Shown here: in pieces, positions 12,221 to 24,100 of the stretch
How the letters are laid out: every line of letters starts with the position of its first letter
How positions within the stretch are numbered: position 1 is the first letter of the stretch
Notes under the pieces: model-generated
Seen by the model: the letters and a program-made list of their open reading frames with translations, nothing else
Databases searched by the model: none
What the model was told of the DNA's origin: nothing
Position numbers and translations under genes: made by a program
Assembly: GCA_004194705.1 (NCBI GenBank)
Contig: SADC01000803.1
Coordinates: 274,308 to 338,307, forward strand
Source: Ditylenchus dipsaci
Taxonomy: Eukaryota > Nematoda > Chromadorea > Rhabditida > Anguinidae
Length of the DNA stretch: 64,000 nt
Direction: 5' to 3'

Positions 12221-13182
12221 CAGTGTTGGAATTTTCAAATTTCTCTTCCTCGTCCTCGTACTTCATACCAAAAATTTTCGGGACTCGTACTTCGTACTCG
12301 TCCTCGTATCAACTTTTTCAAATTGCTCGTAGCCGTCTTCGTCCTTTTCTCGTCCTTCGTGTTTTCACTCGTACTTCGCTCGTACTTCATAATTAAAAGT
12401 CAAAAAGTAAGTTTTTATTAAAAAAAACAAATTTACACCTTTGCTCAAAGCTTATATATAGTAAGCGTACGCCAGTGGCCGCGTACGGCTTTTGTACAGG
12501 CCTGGCATAAAGTGCGATCCCACGATATCCTCCTTGCAAGTCGGCGCTCTAACCATTTGAGCTATCGGATCGCCCCAGGCCTTTTTCTTATTTCTCTGCT
12601 ATCTGCCTCCCTTACAATATTTTGTTGTTAAATTATAACAGAGCCCGACTTCCTCAAAATAATTTCAAGATTTGACTTTTCATTAAAAAAATTACAAAAT
12701 AGGTACATTGCAATTTTTCTCGCCTATTGTGAAGTGAGATCTCTAAAAAGACAAAGTATCAGATTTGTGGCTTTGCTTGGTAACTATATTGCCACTGATA
12801 AAACAGGAGATCCTCTTTTTAGGACTACGATGAAAAGAATCAACGCATTGTTGATGATCACCTCAAATAACTAGTCAAAAAGCTAGCAACACAAAAAAGC
12901 AAATGCTTGATTAAGAAAATCAAAACTGTTGCTCAAAATTTTTTCAAATAATCGGATTGTTCTTAAAAATAAACTTTTCAGTGAAAAAACAGATTGAATT
13001 AAGAAAGTTCGAGCAAGGACGAGTTGTCTTTACCCTTCGTCTTCCGTCCTCGTCCTCGCCCCTTCGTCCACGTCCTCGTACTTGTAATTTTTTGAGCCTC
13101 GCACTTCGTCTTCGTACCTCGTTTTTGGAGCCACTCGTCCTCGTCCTCGTAGTACGAGGACGAGGACGAGTTCCCAACACTG
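12221..13182. mobile_element. hAT-like foldback with CGTCCTCGTACTTCG arrays, family G
   Basis: Starts CAGTGTTGGAA and ends TTCCCAACACTG. Flanks are the 8-mers CTTCTACG (left) and CTTCTATG (right), an 8-bp target duplication with one change. Both ends are arrays of a CGTCCTCGTACTTCG-type word (about 12235-12390 and 13020-13170). The interior carries a minus-strand tRNA-like segment near 12520-12580. Apparent frames through the arrays are low-complexity. Confidence 0.82.
12515..12585 (-). repeat. degenerate tRNA-like (SINE-like) segment
   Basis: On the minus strand TAGCTCAAATGGTTAGAGC resembles a tRNA D-arm/A box, followed by an anticodon-like loop (TTGCAAG) and a weak B box. Acceptor and T-stem pairing are poor, so this is not called a functional tRNA. 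It lies inside the hAT-like foldback. Confidence 0.45.
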
Positions 13183-13353
13183 CTTCTATGGCTACTTTTC
13201 GACATAGGTTTTTACTTTACTTCACATACCCTTTTTCATATATTTTGTTTTCTTTCTCAGATGTTTTTACACCATTTTGTAACTGAGATTTTTGAGGAAA
13301 TCACACCAACCTTACCCTAAAAACCACGATTTTTCACATTGGCGCTTAAGTGA

Positions 13354-13668
13354 AGGGGTCTAACTGAAATATTGCTCCTAAAGTCTGAATTCTTGCTCCT
13401 TTTTTATTATTATTTCTTGCTCATTTATCAAATTTCAAATAAAAAACTGAAATGTTGCCCCTTTTAATCAAAATTGGGTAAATTTCTCCGATTTTTCATC
13501 GAAGACGCCAAATCGGAGAAATTTATCCGATTTTATAAAAAAAGGGGGCAACATTTAAAAAAAGGGGGCAACATTTCAGTTTTTTTATTTGAAATGTGAA
13601 AAAGGGGCAAGAAATAATAAAAAAGGGCAAGAATTCAGACTTTAGGGCAACAATTCAATTGGGTCCTT
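13354..13668. mobile_element. foldback with GGGGCAACATTT words
   Basis: Outer arms pair AAGTCTGAATTCTTGCTCC with its complement near 13632-13645. Inner words (AAAAGGGGCAACATTTCAG and complements) repeat on both sides of a centre near 13510, where ATCGGAGAAATTTATCCGAT forms a second small palindrome. Flanks are ambiguous and no clear target duplication is seen. Confidence 0.7.
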
Positions 13669-13669
13669 A

Positions 13670-15149
13670 GTGATCTTTTACCTTATATTTGCTGTGATTT
13701 TCTTGAAAATTATTTTTAATCAGGGTATTGACCACTCAATCGATAGAGAAAAATCTCAATACAAAACACAGCTGAAACATTTGAGATAAGAAAACAGAAT
13801 ATATGAAAAAAGTATGTGAAGTGAAGTAGAAATCGATGTCAAAAAGTAGCCGTAGAAGTCGCACCCCCCTTTTAATAATTTTTTTATTGTACTGAAAGAA
13901 ACGACAAAATTTGCTGAAAAAATTTCGAAAAACCTCGATATTTTTTTCACCTTGTATTTGTACTTGTTGTTCTTGCAGCACTCCTTGACCCATAGGAAGA
14001 GAAATTTGAACTGGGAAGAGCACAATATCTATAGTTACTCTTTCTCTCTTCCCAAACTATCCAGTTTGTTTTGGAGAGATATGATGAGAACGCAAACCTT
14101 CATACTGGTATTTTTTTGATTTGTTTATTGGTTAGCTTAGCAAATATTTTTCTTAGGCAAAAAGAATGGGCAGATTGAAACTAGGTCAGCCCAATTTGAA
14201 ATCACAGCTTCATTCTTCGCCAACGCTTGGCTGTGCTCCTCACTATGATAAAGGTTCTGATTTGCAATATATTCAGAGGTTTTTTACCCACAAAAAATCA
14301 AGCAAAGGGATCCAAGATTTGGAAGTTAAGAGATTTGGCCAAAAAGGCCACAATGGCTTTATCCACAGTCGAGTTGACCCCTCAACTTTTTGGCTCAATT
14401 TTTTTCAAAAGTGCTAAAATATCAATTTTTGATGAGAAAGTGCCAAATCTGATCTTTACGACCCCCATTCAACTCTTTGAGCTGTACAAGATGACTCTAA
14501 CAGAAATATGAAATCTTGTTTCTAAAAAATTGTAGCAAATGTTGACCCTGTAGTTGACCCTATTGACCCCTCAGCTTTTTTCGGGCACCACTTTTCATAC
14601 GTCAAAATTTTAAAAACCACTCGAAAAAACTATCTAAATTTTGTAGAGCACAAAAAGTTGCCTTAGGGTCACTAACACCAAAATACAAAAGTTTTAAGAG
14701 AAATATTAACATTTTTGAATTTAATAAAAACTTGACCCTAACAGTTGACCCCGACTATGGACTGGCCAATATCTACGCTTGAGCCAGAAACTCAATTTTG
14801 TGTTTCAAAGGACGGAATTTTACATGAAATCACAGGATGAATCCCGCGCCCCTTTTTACACGCAAAATTACGACAACCCTCGGGATCCACCCGGCTGATC
14901 AGCCTGATCAGGTCGAGTACTTATAGTTTTCCGTCCACCACAAGGGCGGAAAGGTTTGTCGAATTATTTTTTGTTTGCATTCAAAATTTCGACAACGTTG
15001 CTTGACCATGCCAGATCGGACGACTTGCAGCGCTTTTCCAATTTTTAAGGGACTTTTGTCTTTTGACTGCTCGCTGACCAAATTAGTAGTGGAGACTTTA
15101 TATAAGATCTTTTTTCCCATACTTTTTCAACTTTACTGACTAATTTCAG
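13670..15149. other. stretch upstream of the acetyltransferase exons
   Basis: This should contain the first exon and promoter of the acetyltransferase, but no single candidate is convincing. 14950-15030 is repeated directly at 15400-15490 (GTTTGTCGAATTATTTTTT... CCAGATCGGACGACTT), placing copies of one sequence on both sides of the first recognised exon. The block between about 14240 and 14760 contains several TTGACCC words but no domain. Confidence 0.4.
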
Positions 15150-18100
15150 GTGTCAGCAATGATTTACCAAAACTGCCCGTTCCTCCACTTGCTGAAACCG
15201 TCCAAAAGTTCACAGAATTTTCAAAACTGGTACTACGTGAAAAGGACTTTCAAGAAACTTTGAATGTACTTTTTTCTTGTTTTATTATCACTCATGACTA
15301 TCAAGGAGCCCGGCACCCTTTTTAAAGGACCATCGTCGTTGATGACAATGGCATTTTCGAGTTTTTGAATTCTTGGGGGACAGCTCTTTTTTTTCGAAAA
15401 GGTTTGTCGAATTATTTTTTATTTACATTCAAAATTTCGAGCAATTTTCGAGCACAACGTTGCTTGACCTTGCCAGATCGGACGACTTAGCCATCTTCTA
15501 TTGAGCTATAAGCCATTATGGTTACCAAGATTATTCGTCTCGTCTACTAAATGAAATTTAAATTTTAAATGCAAAAAATACAAAAATTATCCTAAAAAAA
15601 CCTTTTACGTATTTTTGGCTGTCCCCTGCCAATTCAAAGAACTCTAAATTGCTATTGTCCTCAACAGGTTGCTGATCTTAATTGCAAAAATGTTGTGTTT
15701 AGCAAAAACTTCCACTAAAATAGTAATACAGTCAAACCTCGCTTTTACGACACTCTGAGGAACGGCAAAAATGTGTCGCTAAATCGGTTGTCGTTGTATA
15801 GAGGGTCAGTTTCTATTTAATTTGTCTAAGACCAACAAATCTTTTTAAAAGTGTCGTTAAATCAAAGGCGTCGTTTAACAGAGTGTCGTTAAATCGAGGT
15901 TCGACTTTTCGAACTTCCGAAACCAGACTATTTAAAAATTACAGATATTGAGGTAAAAAAAGTGCCGGATATATCTTGGTAGTCCGATTTGAAGGATTTG
16001 CCGGCGTATCACAATTCGACTATACTTCTAAATGGTTCTTTTCAAGGTTAGCAATGAGTTCTTGCAAAACTCTCAGGTTCAACATCTGCAGCAGAGCTTG
16101 GTAAGCATTCTATTTTCACAACAATCATCACAGTATTATCTTGTCTTTTTAGGAGAAACGCTCCAAAAACCTGTCCAATTGGGTATTTCTATTAACATTT
16201 TACTGGTCCCTGTTTAAGTACCTTATTTTACAGCTAACTCCCTGGTGGTTAAATGTGGCATACTTGGAAGCGCGAACCCCCCTGCCAATAGTCACTTCTC
16301 CAGGAATCACTTTTCCTCGCTTCAACTTCTCGGGTGTTACTGGTCAGGTGGAATGTGCTGCCAAATTCATTCACTCTGTTCTCAAGTACCATCATGTGAT
16401 CTTAGAGTTGGGCTTTTTCTTATGAATTTTGCAAATTTGAGTAACTCTTTCAGTGGCGAACTGGCACCAGACAAGGCTGGAGGAGCTCTACTGGACATGA
16501 GTCAATACCAAAATTTGGTGGGTACCACCCGTGTTCCAAACGTCTCTAAGGTTTATTTTTTGTTGCATCGAATGTGGAATTTTCAGTGAAATTGTATTTA
16601 GGATGAAATCCGTTATGGCAGGGACCAAAAAGAGTGGGCGCGCCACATTATAGTAGTACGCAATGGACATGTGAGTATATTTGTATTTTGTTTTCGTAAT
16701 CGACTTTGGATGCAGTAATCCCAAGGCCCTCAAACGGACATAGCCAATTTCGTTCTCCGGTTCTGAGCGCTATTTTTGATTGTGATGCGAAGTTTATCTC
16801 GTAAAATCATTAAGTAGTCATCAAGTACCACAAATTGGGTATTACGCAGGCCTCTCAGACGAAAATTTTGGAAATAATACAAATTTCGAAAAATTTAAGA
16901 TTTTGACCCCAAAAATAAGACATTTGCTCCAACAATGTAGCTGGCAAGCTAAGTAAGCTTTTAATCGCACATACAGGGTGTACCATGGTATCTTAGCTTT
17001 TTAAAATTGCTGTAACTTTTTCCGTGGAGCGTTTTTCAAAGTTCTGTTTTTTCTCTGTCAATAAATATTTCTCGCCAACAATACTTTTTGGTATATAATG
17101 TCAAAAACACGATTCTTACTTGGTCCTCCCTGTGGTTATGGTCCTATTCTTTAGATGGCTTAGGCTTAGGACTATGACCAGGACGGCTTATGACCAGGAC
17201 TCAAAACATAGGGGGACCTAGAAAAAATCGTGTTTTTGACACCAACAAAAATCAATTGACGAAAATAGTATTTTGAAAGCCGTTTTTCATTTTAAAATTC
17301 CTCAATAGATCATCTATGTTATTTATGCTTTATTAATCAAAAATTAATTTACTTCCAATTTGGAAGTTCCAAATCATTTTTTGAAAAGGTCATAATCACT
17401 TTAAAATTCGATACAGGGTGCAGCATTTCGCTTGCCTCGAGAATTAGTCATAAGTTTTTAGATTACTAACTTATCCCATAGATTTTTTTCATTTAGTAGA
17501 GGACAAAATAAGGAATTTTTTGACACTAACATTTTATTTTTTTGACAATCAGTTCACTCTCTGGTGACTTGTCGAACTTTGGTTAATTTTAAGTTAGTTT
17601 CTATCAATAAATTAGTCGATTCAATGGAAAGTGTGGACAGTAATTTTGTTCAGAATCAAGGCTGGGCACTGGCCTTAATTTTTCCGGTCCGGACCTTGTT
17701 TTCAATTGGGTTGTTTTGGTTTTCTTCTGGATTTCTACCCATTCAAATGATTTGTGAGCTTCTTATTTTTTTAAATAATTTACTGCTTATAGTTTTATTG
17801 AAATGGGCTAGGGGAGATTTGCCAAAAACGAAATTTGCCAAATGTACGTTTCGCCAAAACGAAATTTGCCAAAACGAGATTTGCCAAAACGAAATTTGCC
17901 AAAGACGAACAGGGGGGACCAAGGCAGTTTTTTTACGTTTACGTTGGTCATCTGAAAAAATGACTAGCTGCTTGCACGGTTAATTTAAATTTCCAACTTC
18001 AGTTAAGATTCAGTTAAGTGGACAACAAAACTTTATTTTACCACTGTCAAACCATCTTCAGCTTGTCCGAATTAGTCCAGAAAACAAGTTTTAGAACATG

Positions 18101-21100
18101 AAAACGTAAAAATTTTTTGATCCAAGTGAACGACCATTTGGTTTTAATGGTCTAATATGCAACTCGGGTACTGCCAACTGAGTACTACAATCAAGATACC
18201 ACTACTTAGAAAACGCATTCTACCAGCACCCAAGTACCATTCCCTAAGCACTTCCACCTGAGTACCGATACCCCGTCACTGCCTTGGTATAACCACCTGG
18301 ATACCAATTTCTTGGTACTACCACCTCCATACACCTGGAGACCTTACTAGATACGAAACTACTCCAAAACTGGAGTTCCTGTAAGTCATATCATTTTTAA
18401 TCTTTTCTATAATACAACCCTAGGTTTACTGGGTAATTCACGTATTAACTAAACCAAGTGATCGTCCACTTGGGTCAAAAATTTTTGGATCAATTTACCG
18501 CCACCCAAAGCAGTAGTTAGAAAGAACTAACATTTTTAGGAGGTTTTGGGTGTTTTGAGTGGTTTGGGGTGGTTTTGGTCGGTCTGGGGTGGTTTGGACA
18601 CAATCTAAAAATTTTGAAAAAAAAAAACGTAAAAAAACTGCCTTGGTCCCCCTGTTTGTCTTTTGGCAAATCTCGTTTTGGCAAATTTCGTTTTGGCAAA
18701 TTTCGTTGTGGCAAATTTCGTTTTGGCAAATTTCGTTTTGGCAAATTTCGTTTTGGCAAATCTCGTTTTGGCAAATTTCGTTTTGGCAAATCTCGTTTTG
18801 GCAAATTTCGTTTTGGCAAATTTCGTTTTGGCAAATTGCGTTTTGGCAAATTTCGTTTTGGCAAATTTCGTTTTTGGCAAATTTCGTTTTTGGCAAATCT
18901 CCCCTAGCCTTGAAATGTTATTAGTTAGATCTTTTTTATCTGTTAGCAGTTTTTAATCTTTAAACGGGGGAGGGGTCAGTGTTCTCAATAGTCAGAGACA
19001 GAATGGAAAGTCAGAATGAAATTCAAAAATTCTGACAGTCAGAAAGCGCGGGAAATTATTCTGACTGTCAGACTCTTTCTGACTCTCAGAAATGACGATC
19101 AGACAGGGAAAAAACAGCGTGATTTGATCGATTTTTTTTCTGACTCTCATTTCTGACAGTCAGAAAAATTTCCCGCGCTTTCTGACTGTCAGAATTTTTG
19201 AATTTCATTCTGACTTTCTATTCTGCCTCTGACTATTGAGAACACTGGAGGGGGTACATATCGAGATGAGAATATTTTGAACTCGCAGGTTCGAATCCCA
19301 CTGGGTGCAAACCTTTTTATCCCCTTTTTATTCACTTTATTTGCAAGGTGAATAAAAAATGGCCCTCAGGCTCTTGGCTATCCAACAAGGTTATCGGAAC
19401 AGTGTTTCACAGCTACTAGAGCTGATCTACACGCTAATTCCTGCTTAATTTTCGAAAATTCCTTTACGATAATGAAACTTTTAATTTTCTGTAAGCTAAC
19501 CCGGGCGGACCCAGGGATGATGATTTCGGTTTGAACCAGGCCTAGTCCTGACTGGACCTTTTTTAGGCCTAGGCCTTTTCGGTCTAACTAGGCGTATTTT
19601 AGGCCTATTTTTTGGTGGGAATTTGAGATAATTTTTTTCAACGAATTTTTTTTTGCTTTGTGATAATGACAATACTTTTTCCGGCCCAAATTCACGCTTT
19701 TTTCAAATTCTTGGCTGCTCAAGGCTAGGTCTAGTCAAACCTCGATTTAAGGACAGCCTGGGGACCGGCCAAACTGCTGTCCTTAAATCGAGGTTCAATT
19801 ATACCAAAAAGTAAGAAACCAAAACTAGAAGACCCCAAAAACAGATGTCCTCAAATCGAGGTTGGACTGTAACGACGATTAGCATGATTGTTTGGGCTAA
19901 TTTTCGTAGTTCCTACACTGATTCAACCTGTTTTCTTTGTTTTCAGTTATTATATACATGTGATTTTGCTTGTTCAGATATTATCATGGACTCGAGGGAT
20001 ACGCAAGCTGTAGTCGGTCAAGGATTGCTAGTCAAAGCAAACCATAACCAATCAAAGATTTTGTCACGGTTAGATTTAATTTATTTCTTTCCATACTGTA
20101 GCGTTGTAATTTATTGGCAATACTATTTGTTTGTGATTTTCAAGTCTCTTAATGAGGTATTCTTTCCTTTTCTGTCTTTGCTTTTGATCAAATCAGTTAT
20201 TGTTCCCTACTAATTGTAGACTAGAGTCTACTCTAGGTCACTGGCGCTTTTTCGGAAAGGTTTGGCGCCGGCGCTGGCGCCGATCTCGGCGCTGGAACAA
20301 CACTGATTACGACCCCTGCACGAATTCGACTTTATTGCTTTTCTAACTAGGCACCTGTAAGGCGCCAATCAACCTTGTTTACATTTAGTTTTTCTTGTTC
20401 AGGTAATATCATGGACTCGAGGGATACGCAAGCTGTTGGTCGAGGATTGGAAAGAAATAAATTAAATCTAACCGTGACAAAATCTTTGATTGGTTATGGT
20501 TTGCTTTGACTAGCAATCCTTGACCGACTACAGCTTGCGTATCCCTCGAGTCCATGATAATATCTGAACAAGCAAAATCACATGTAAATAATAACTGAAA
20601 ACAAAGAAAACAGGTTGAATCAGTGTAGGAACTACGAAAATTAGTCCAAACAATCATGCTTATCGTCGTTACCTAGCCTTGAGCAGCCAACAATTTGAAA
20701 AAAGCGTGGATTTGGGCCGGAAAAAAGTATTGTCCTTATCACAAAGCAAAAAAAAATCTTTGAAAAAAATTATCTCAAATTCTCGCCAAAAATAGGCCTA
20801 AAATGGACAATACTTTTTTCTGGCGCAAATTTTGTTTTGCGTAATTAGATTGAAAATTTTCAACTTTTTGAAAAAAAGTTTTAACATAATCATGTAGCCA
20901 GTGCTGGCAATCCGCTCCGACTCCGCTCTGGCTCTGCTCCGGCTCCCACTTCGAGTCGGAGCCAGATCCGGAGCGAAAAATTTACCCAGAAGGAGCCGGG
21001 AACCAGATCCGGAGCGGAAAATTGGGACTTCCGGAGCCATTTTGGAGCCAGTTTTTGTTTATTTAGTTACCCGAAAAGTTCGGATATAAAATCTACCGTC

Positions 21101-24100
21101 AAATAAAAAAAAAATTGTGACAAAAAACCTTCACTTATGGATTGTCTATATAATTAAACCCAAGTAAATGTTTGTCTCGCGACACGAATCCTAATGTTAA
21201 TTTTGCTATGCCCTTAGTTTCCGCCTATTATTGTTCCATCCATTCTCCACCCTACACCACCGAAAATCAAAAGGCTGCATTCGCGAGAAAGTGCTGCTGA
21301 CGCTGGCCGGAAATTTGATCGATTTGTGAGGGATTTGTGTGTTTTTTATTCCCAATTTACCATATTCTCTCTAATAGAACGCCATGGCGTTTTTTCAACC
21401 TCCAAAATTTATTTAGACTTTGTGTTAAGAATGCAATGAAACATGGTTCACCCCCTAGTTTTGGCGTTCTATTAGATAGAATACGGTATTCGTTATCACT
21501 GTGTTCCTTTACTGTACTTATTGTCATATTTTTGTTGATATGGCTCATTCTATCAGTTATTTAGTTGACACTTTATTGCACCGGAGCCAGAGCCGCTCTG
21601 CTCCCGCTCTGGATCCGGCTTCGCTCCGGCTCCGAGCCGGAGCCAGATCCGGAGCGAGAAATCTGCCCCAACGGAACCGGGAGCCAGATCCGGAGCCGGA
21701 AATTTCGAAATGCCAGCACTGATTACGACAAAACGTCGCGTACCCATTTCTAAGATTTGAGTTCCCGAAACAAGCACATTCGATATAACGGTCACCCCTA
21801 AGGACTGGCCTTGTGGTGCCGTTCAGTATTTCGACCTCGTACTTCGTACTCGTACACGTACTTGTACTAGGAGTACGAAGTACGAGAAGAAATTTTAGAG
21901 GTACGAGGTACGAGTACGACCCTTTTCTGAAAGTCCAAACACTGGTGCCGTTAAGTTGGGAAAATAATATAAATAAAAACGCGTGACCAAATTCGTGAGA
22001 TTTCGGTGGGACCGTTATATCGAGGGCTGGCTGTATTCTAGTATTCAACTGTACTACTATTTAGAGTTTCCATGTGCCCGTCTACACGGATTCAGGCGAA
22101 AACTTGAATGTTGAAGAAATTCAAACTCAATTGCACAGAATTTTGGTTGAGAGTGAATCTGTGAATGAATTTCCGATCAATGTGTGTTCCAGTGATGAAA
22201 GGGATGCTTGGGCTACAGTTTACAACAGGCTCAAAAGTATTTACCTTGTGGTTTTCAGTATTATTCTTTTGTGACTTCAGACAGCAGTCTCAGCAGCACC
22301 CAAAGCTATGAGAATGCCTTATTTGTGGTTGCGCTCGACAGATGCGCTGATGATGTGTTAAATCCACCAAATGACTCCGAAAATATGAAGCAAGCTATTC
22401 ATGGAGGCGGCACTCACCACAACACGATAAATAGGTGGTTTGACAAGACTTTACAGGTATCTCTGGATTTATGTTTTTGCGGGTTAGATGGGTTAGATTT
22501 TTAGTTCTACATCAACACCAACGGATATGCCGGCCTAACCTACGAGCACACTCCTGCTGAAGGGCCACCCCTTGCGATGCTACTTGATTTTGTGCTGGAT
22601 CAATTGTGAGTGAAGCGTTTTATTTTAATAAATACCTCTAAGCACCATGCGTCCTCAAATACAAAGCTTAGATATAGAAATTTTTTGAATTTTTAAATTT
22701 TCCATATTTTAAAACAAGCTGGCTTTTTTGCGACGATTTTTAGGATTCGGAAATCAGTTCTAGCAATCGAAAGATAAAAACCTGAAAAGCAGGGAATTGA
22801 GAACTGCCAGAATTGCATAAATCTTAGTTCCATATAACTGTGTGGGTTTTCTCCGCCAACTATTTCTGCGTCTAACAAAAATATTCCTAAAAAATTTGGA
22901 ATGACTACTGCTACACTTTGAATTATGGGAAATGTCTATCCACAAAATTGACAGTTTGAAAAAGTTCCTTATAAATTATAAAAAGGTTCCTTTATAGAAA
23001 AAAATATCCTTATAGAATAACTAGTGAAGAACGGCAAAAAATTATACATAAAAAATGTTTGGGCCCTACTTTACACGTTGGCAGTTTTCGCCTTAGCTTC
23101 TACGCTGGTTTGTGCTTAGACAAAAGGTAGGCCACGGGCTCAAACATATTTTTTCTGCCTTCTTTCTAGTTCGGTAGACATGTCTGAGTCCGCCTAACAT
23201 CCACTGGTCCACCCTGCGCCTAAACCCCGAAAAATCAACAGGCAGACAAAAGCAAAATCATAGGTGTTCATGTAAAATAAGACCGATTTCTGAGTACACA
23301 ATTTAATCTAGCGATAAAAACGCGTTTCCTACATCCTCAACAGGAAAAAGCAAAAGAGTTAGCCCACCCAAGAAGTTGTGTTTTGAGCTAACTGAGGACG
23401 ACAAAAAAGCGATTGTGACATCAGCAGAGAAAATAAATAGGTTAGGCCATACTTCACCCAAGTGATTAGTATCTTTACAAACAGTTATTTGTTGCAGAGC
23501 AGCCCAAAATCTAGAAGTTGTATCTCTGACATTTGACCACTATGGAAAAAATGTGCCTAAAGCGGCTCACCTCAGTCCAGATAGTCTGCTTAATTTGTTT
23601 GGTGTGAGAAAGTAGTCTATTGCATATTTGCAGGCTATATCCAACTGGCTTTGCAACTTGCTTTTTACCAAATCCACGGCTTCAGTCCACCAACTTATGA
23701 AACAGGGACACTCAGAAAATTCAAAGAAGGTGGGAATAGTGTTGATTACGTAGTAAAAATAATATTAATCCCGTTTTTTATAGCTCAGATAATTATGTTT
23801 TTAAGAAGGGAGAGCATTTAGGAAGGACCAACTAGCGACTGTTTTTATTTGCAGGATTTTTTAATTTTTTTTGAAAAAGGTCGAAATTTTTAATATTTTT
23901 TTCTAGAAGAACCTTTGAGATCTGAAAATTCTTCTCGGAAACCAATACGTTGAGATCATGTCAAATGTATTTCTAGTCACTGTATTATGACCAAAACGTG
24001 GTGAGCAGTGACAAGTTATATTTTTCATTGGAAAGTTTGTTTTTTCTGCTTTTTGGAAACAAAATCCTGCTTTTGCTATTTTCGATCTGTGCACCCTGTC

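Noticed and set aside
18661..18900. CRISPR-like regular array
   Set aside because: Contiguous 15-bp repeats without unique spacers in an animal genome; it is a tandem array in a transposon end.
18495..18956. Long overlapping ORFs in all frames encoding QNEIC, NLPKR, FAKTK or FGKFR repeats
   Set aside because: They arise because a stop-free 15-bp word is repeated 16 times; the text is periodic, has no codon bias or domain, and lies inside a TSD-flanked foldback.
19285..19310. tRNA gene suggested by the B box GGTTCGAATCCC
   Set aside because: No A box, anticodon arm or acceptor stem upstream; a 3' half of a tRNA-derived repeat at most.
20798..22048. Arg/Ser/Pro/Gly-rich ORFs on both strands
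   Set aside because: Low-complexity translations of GGAGCCAGATCC and TACGAAGTACGAG repeat words; no conserved domain.
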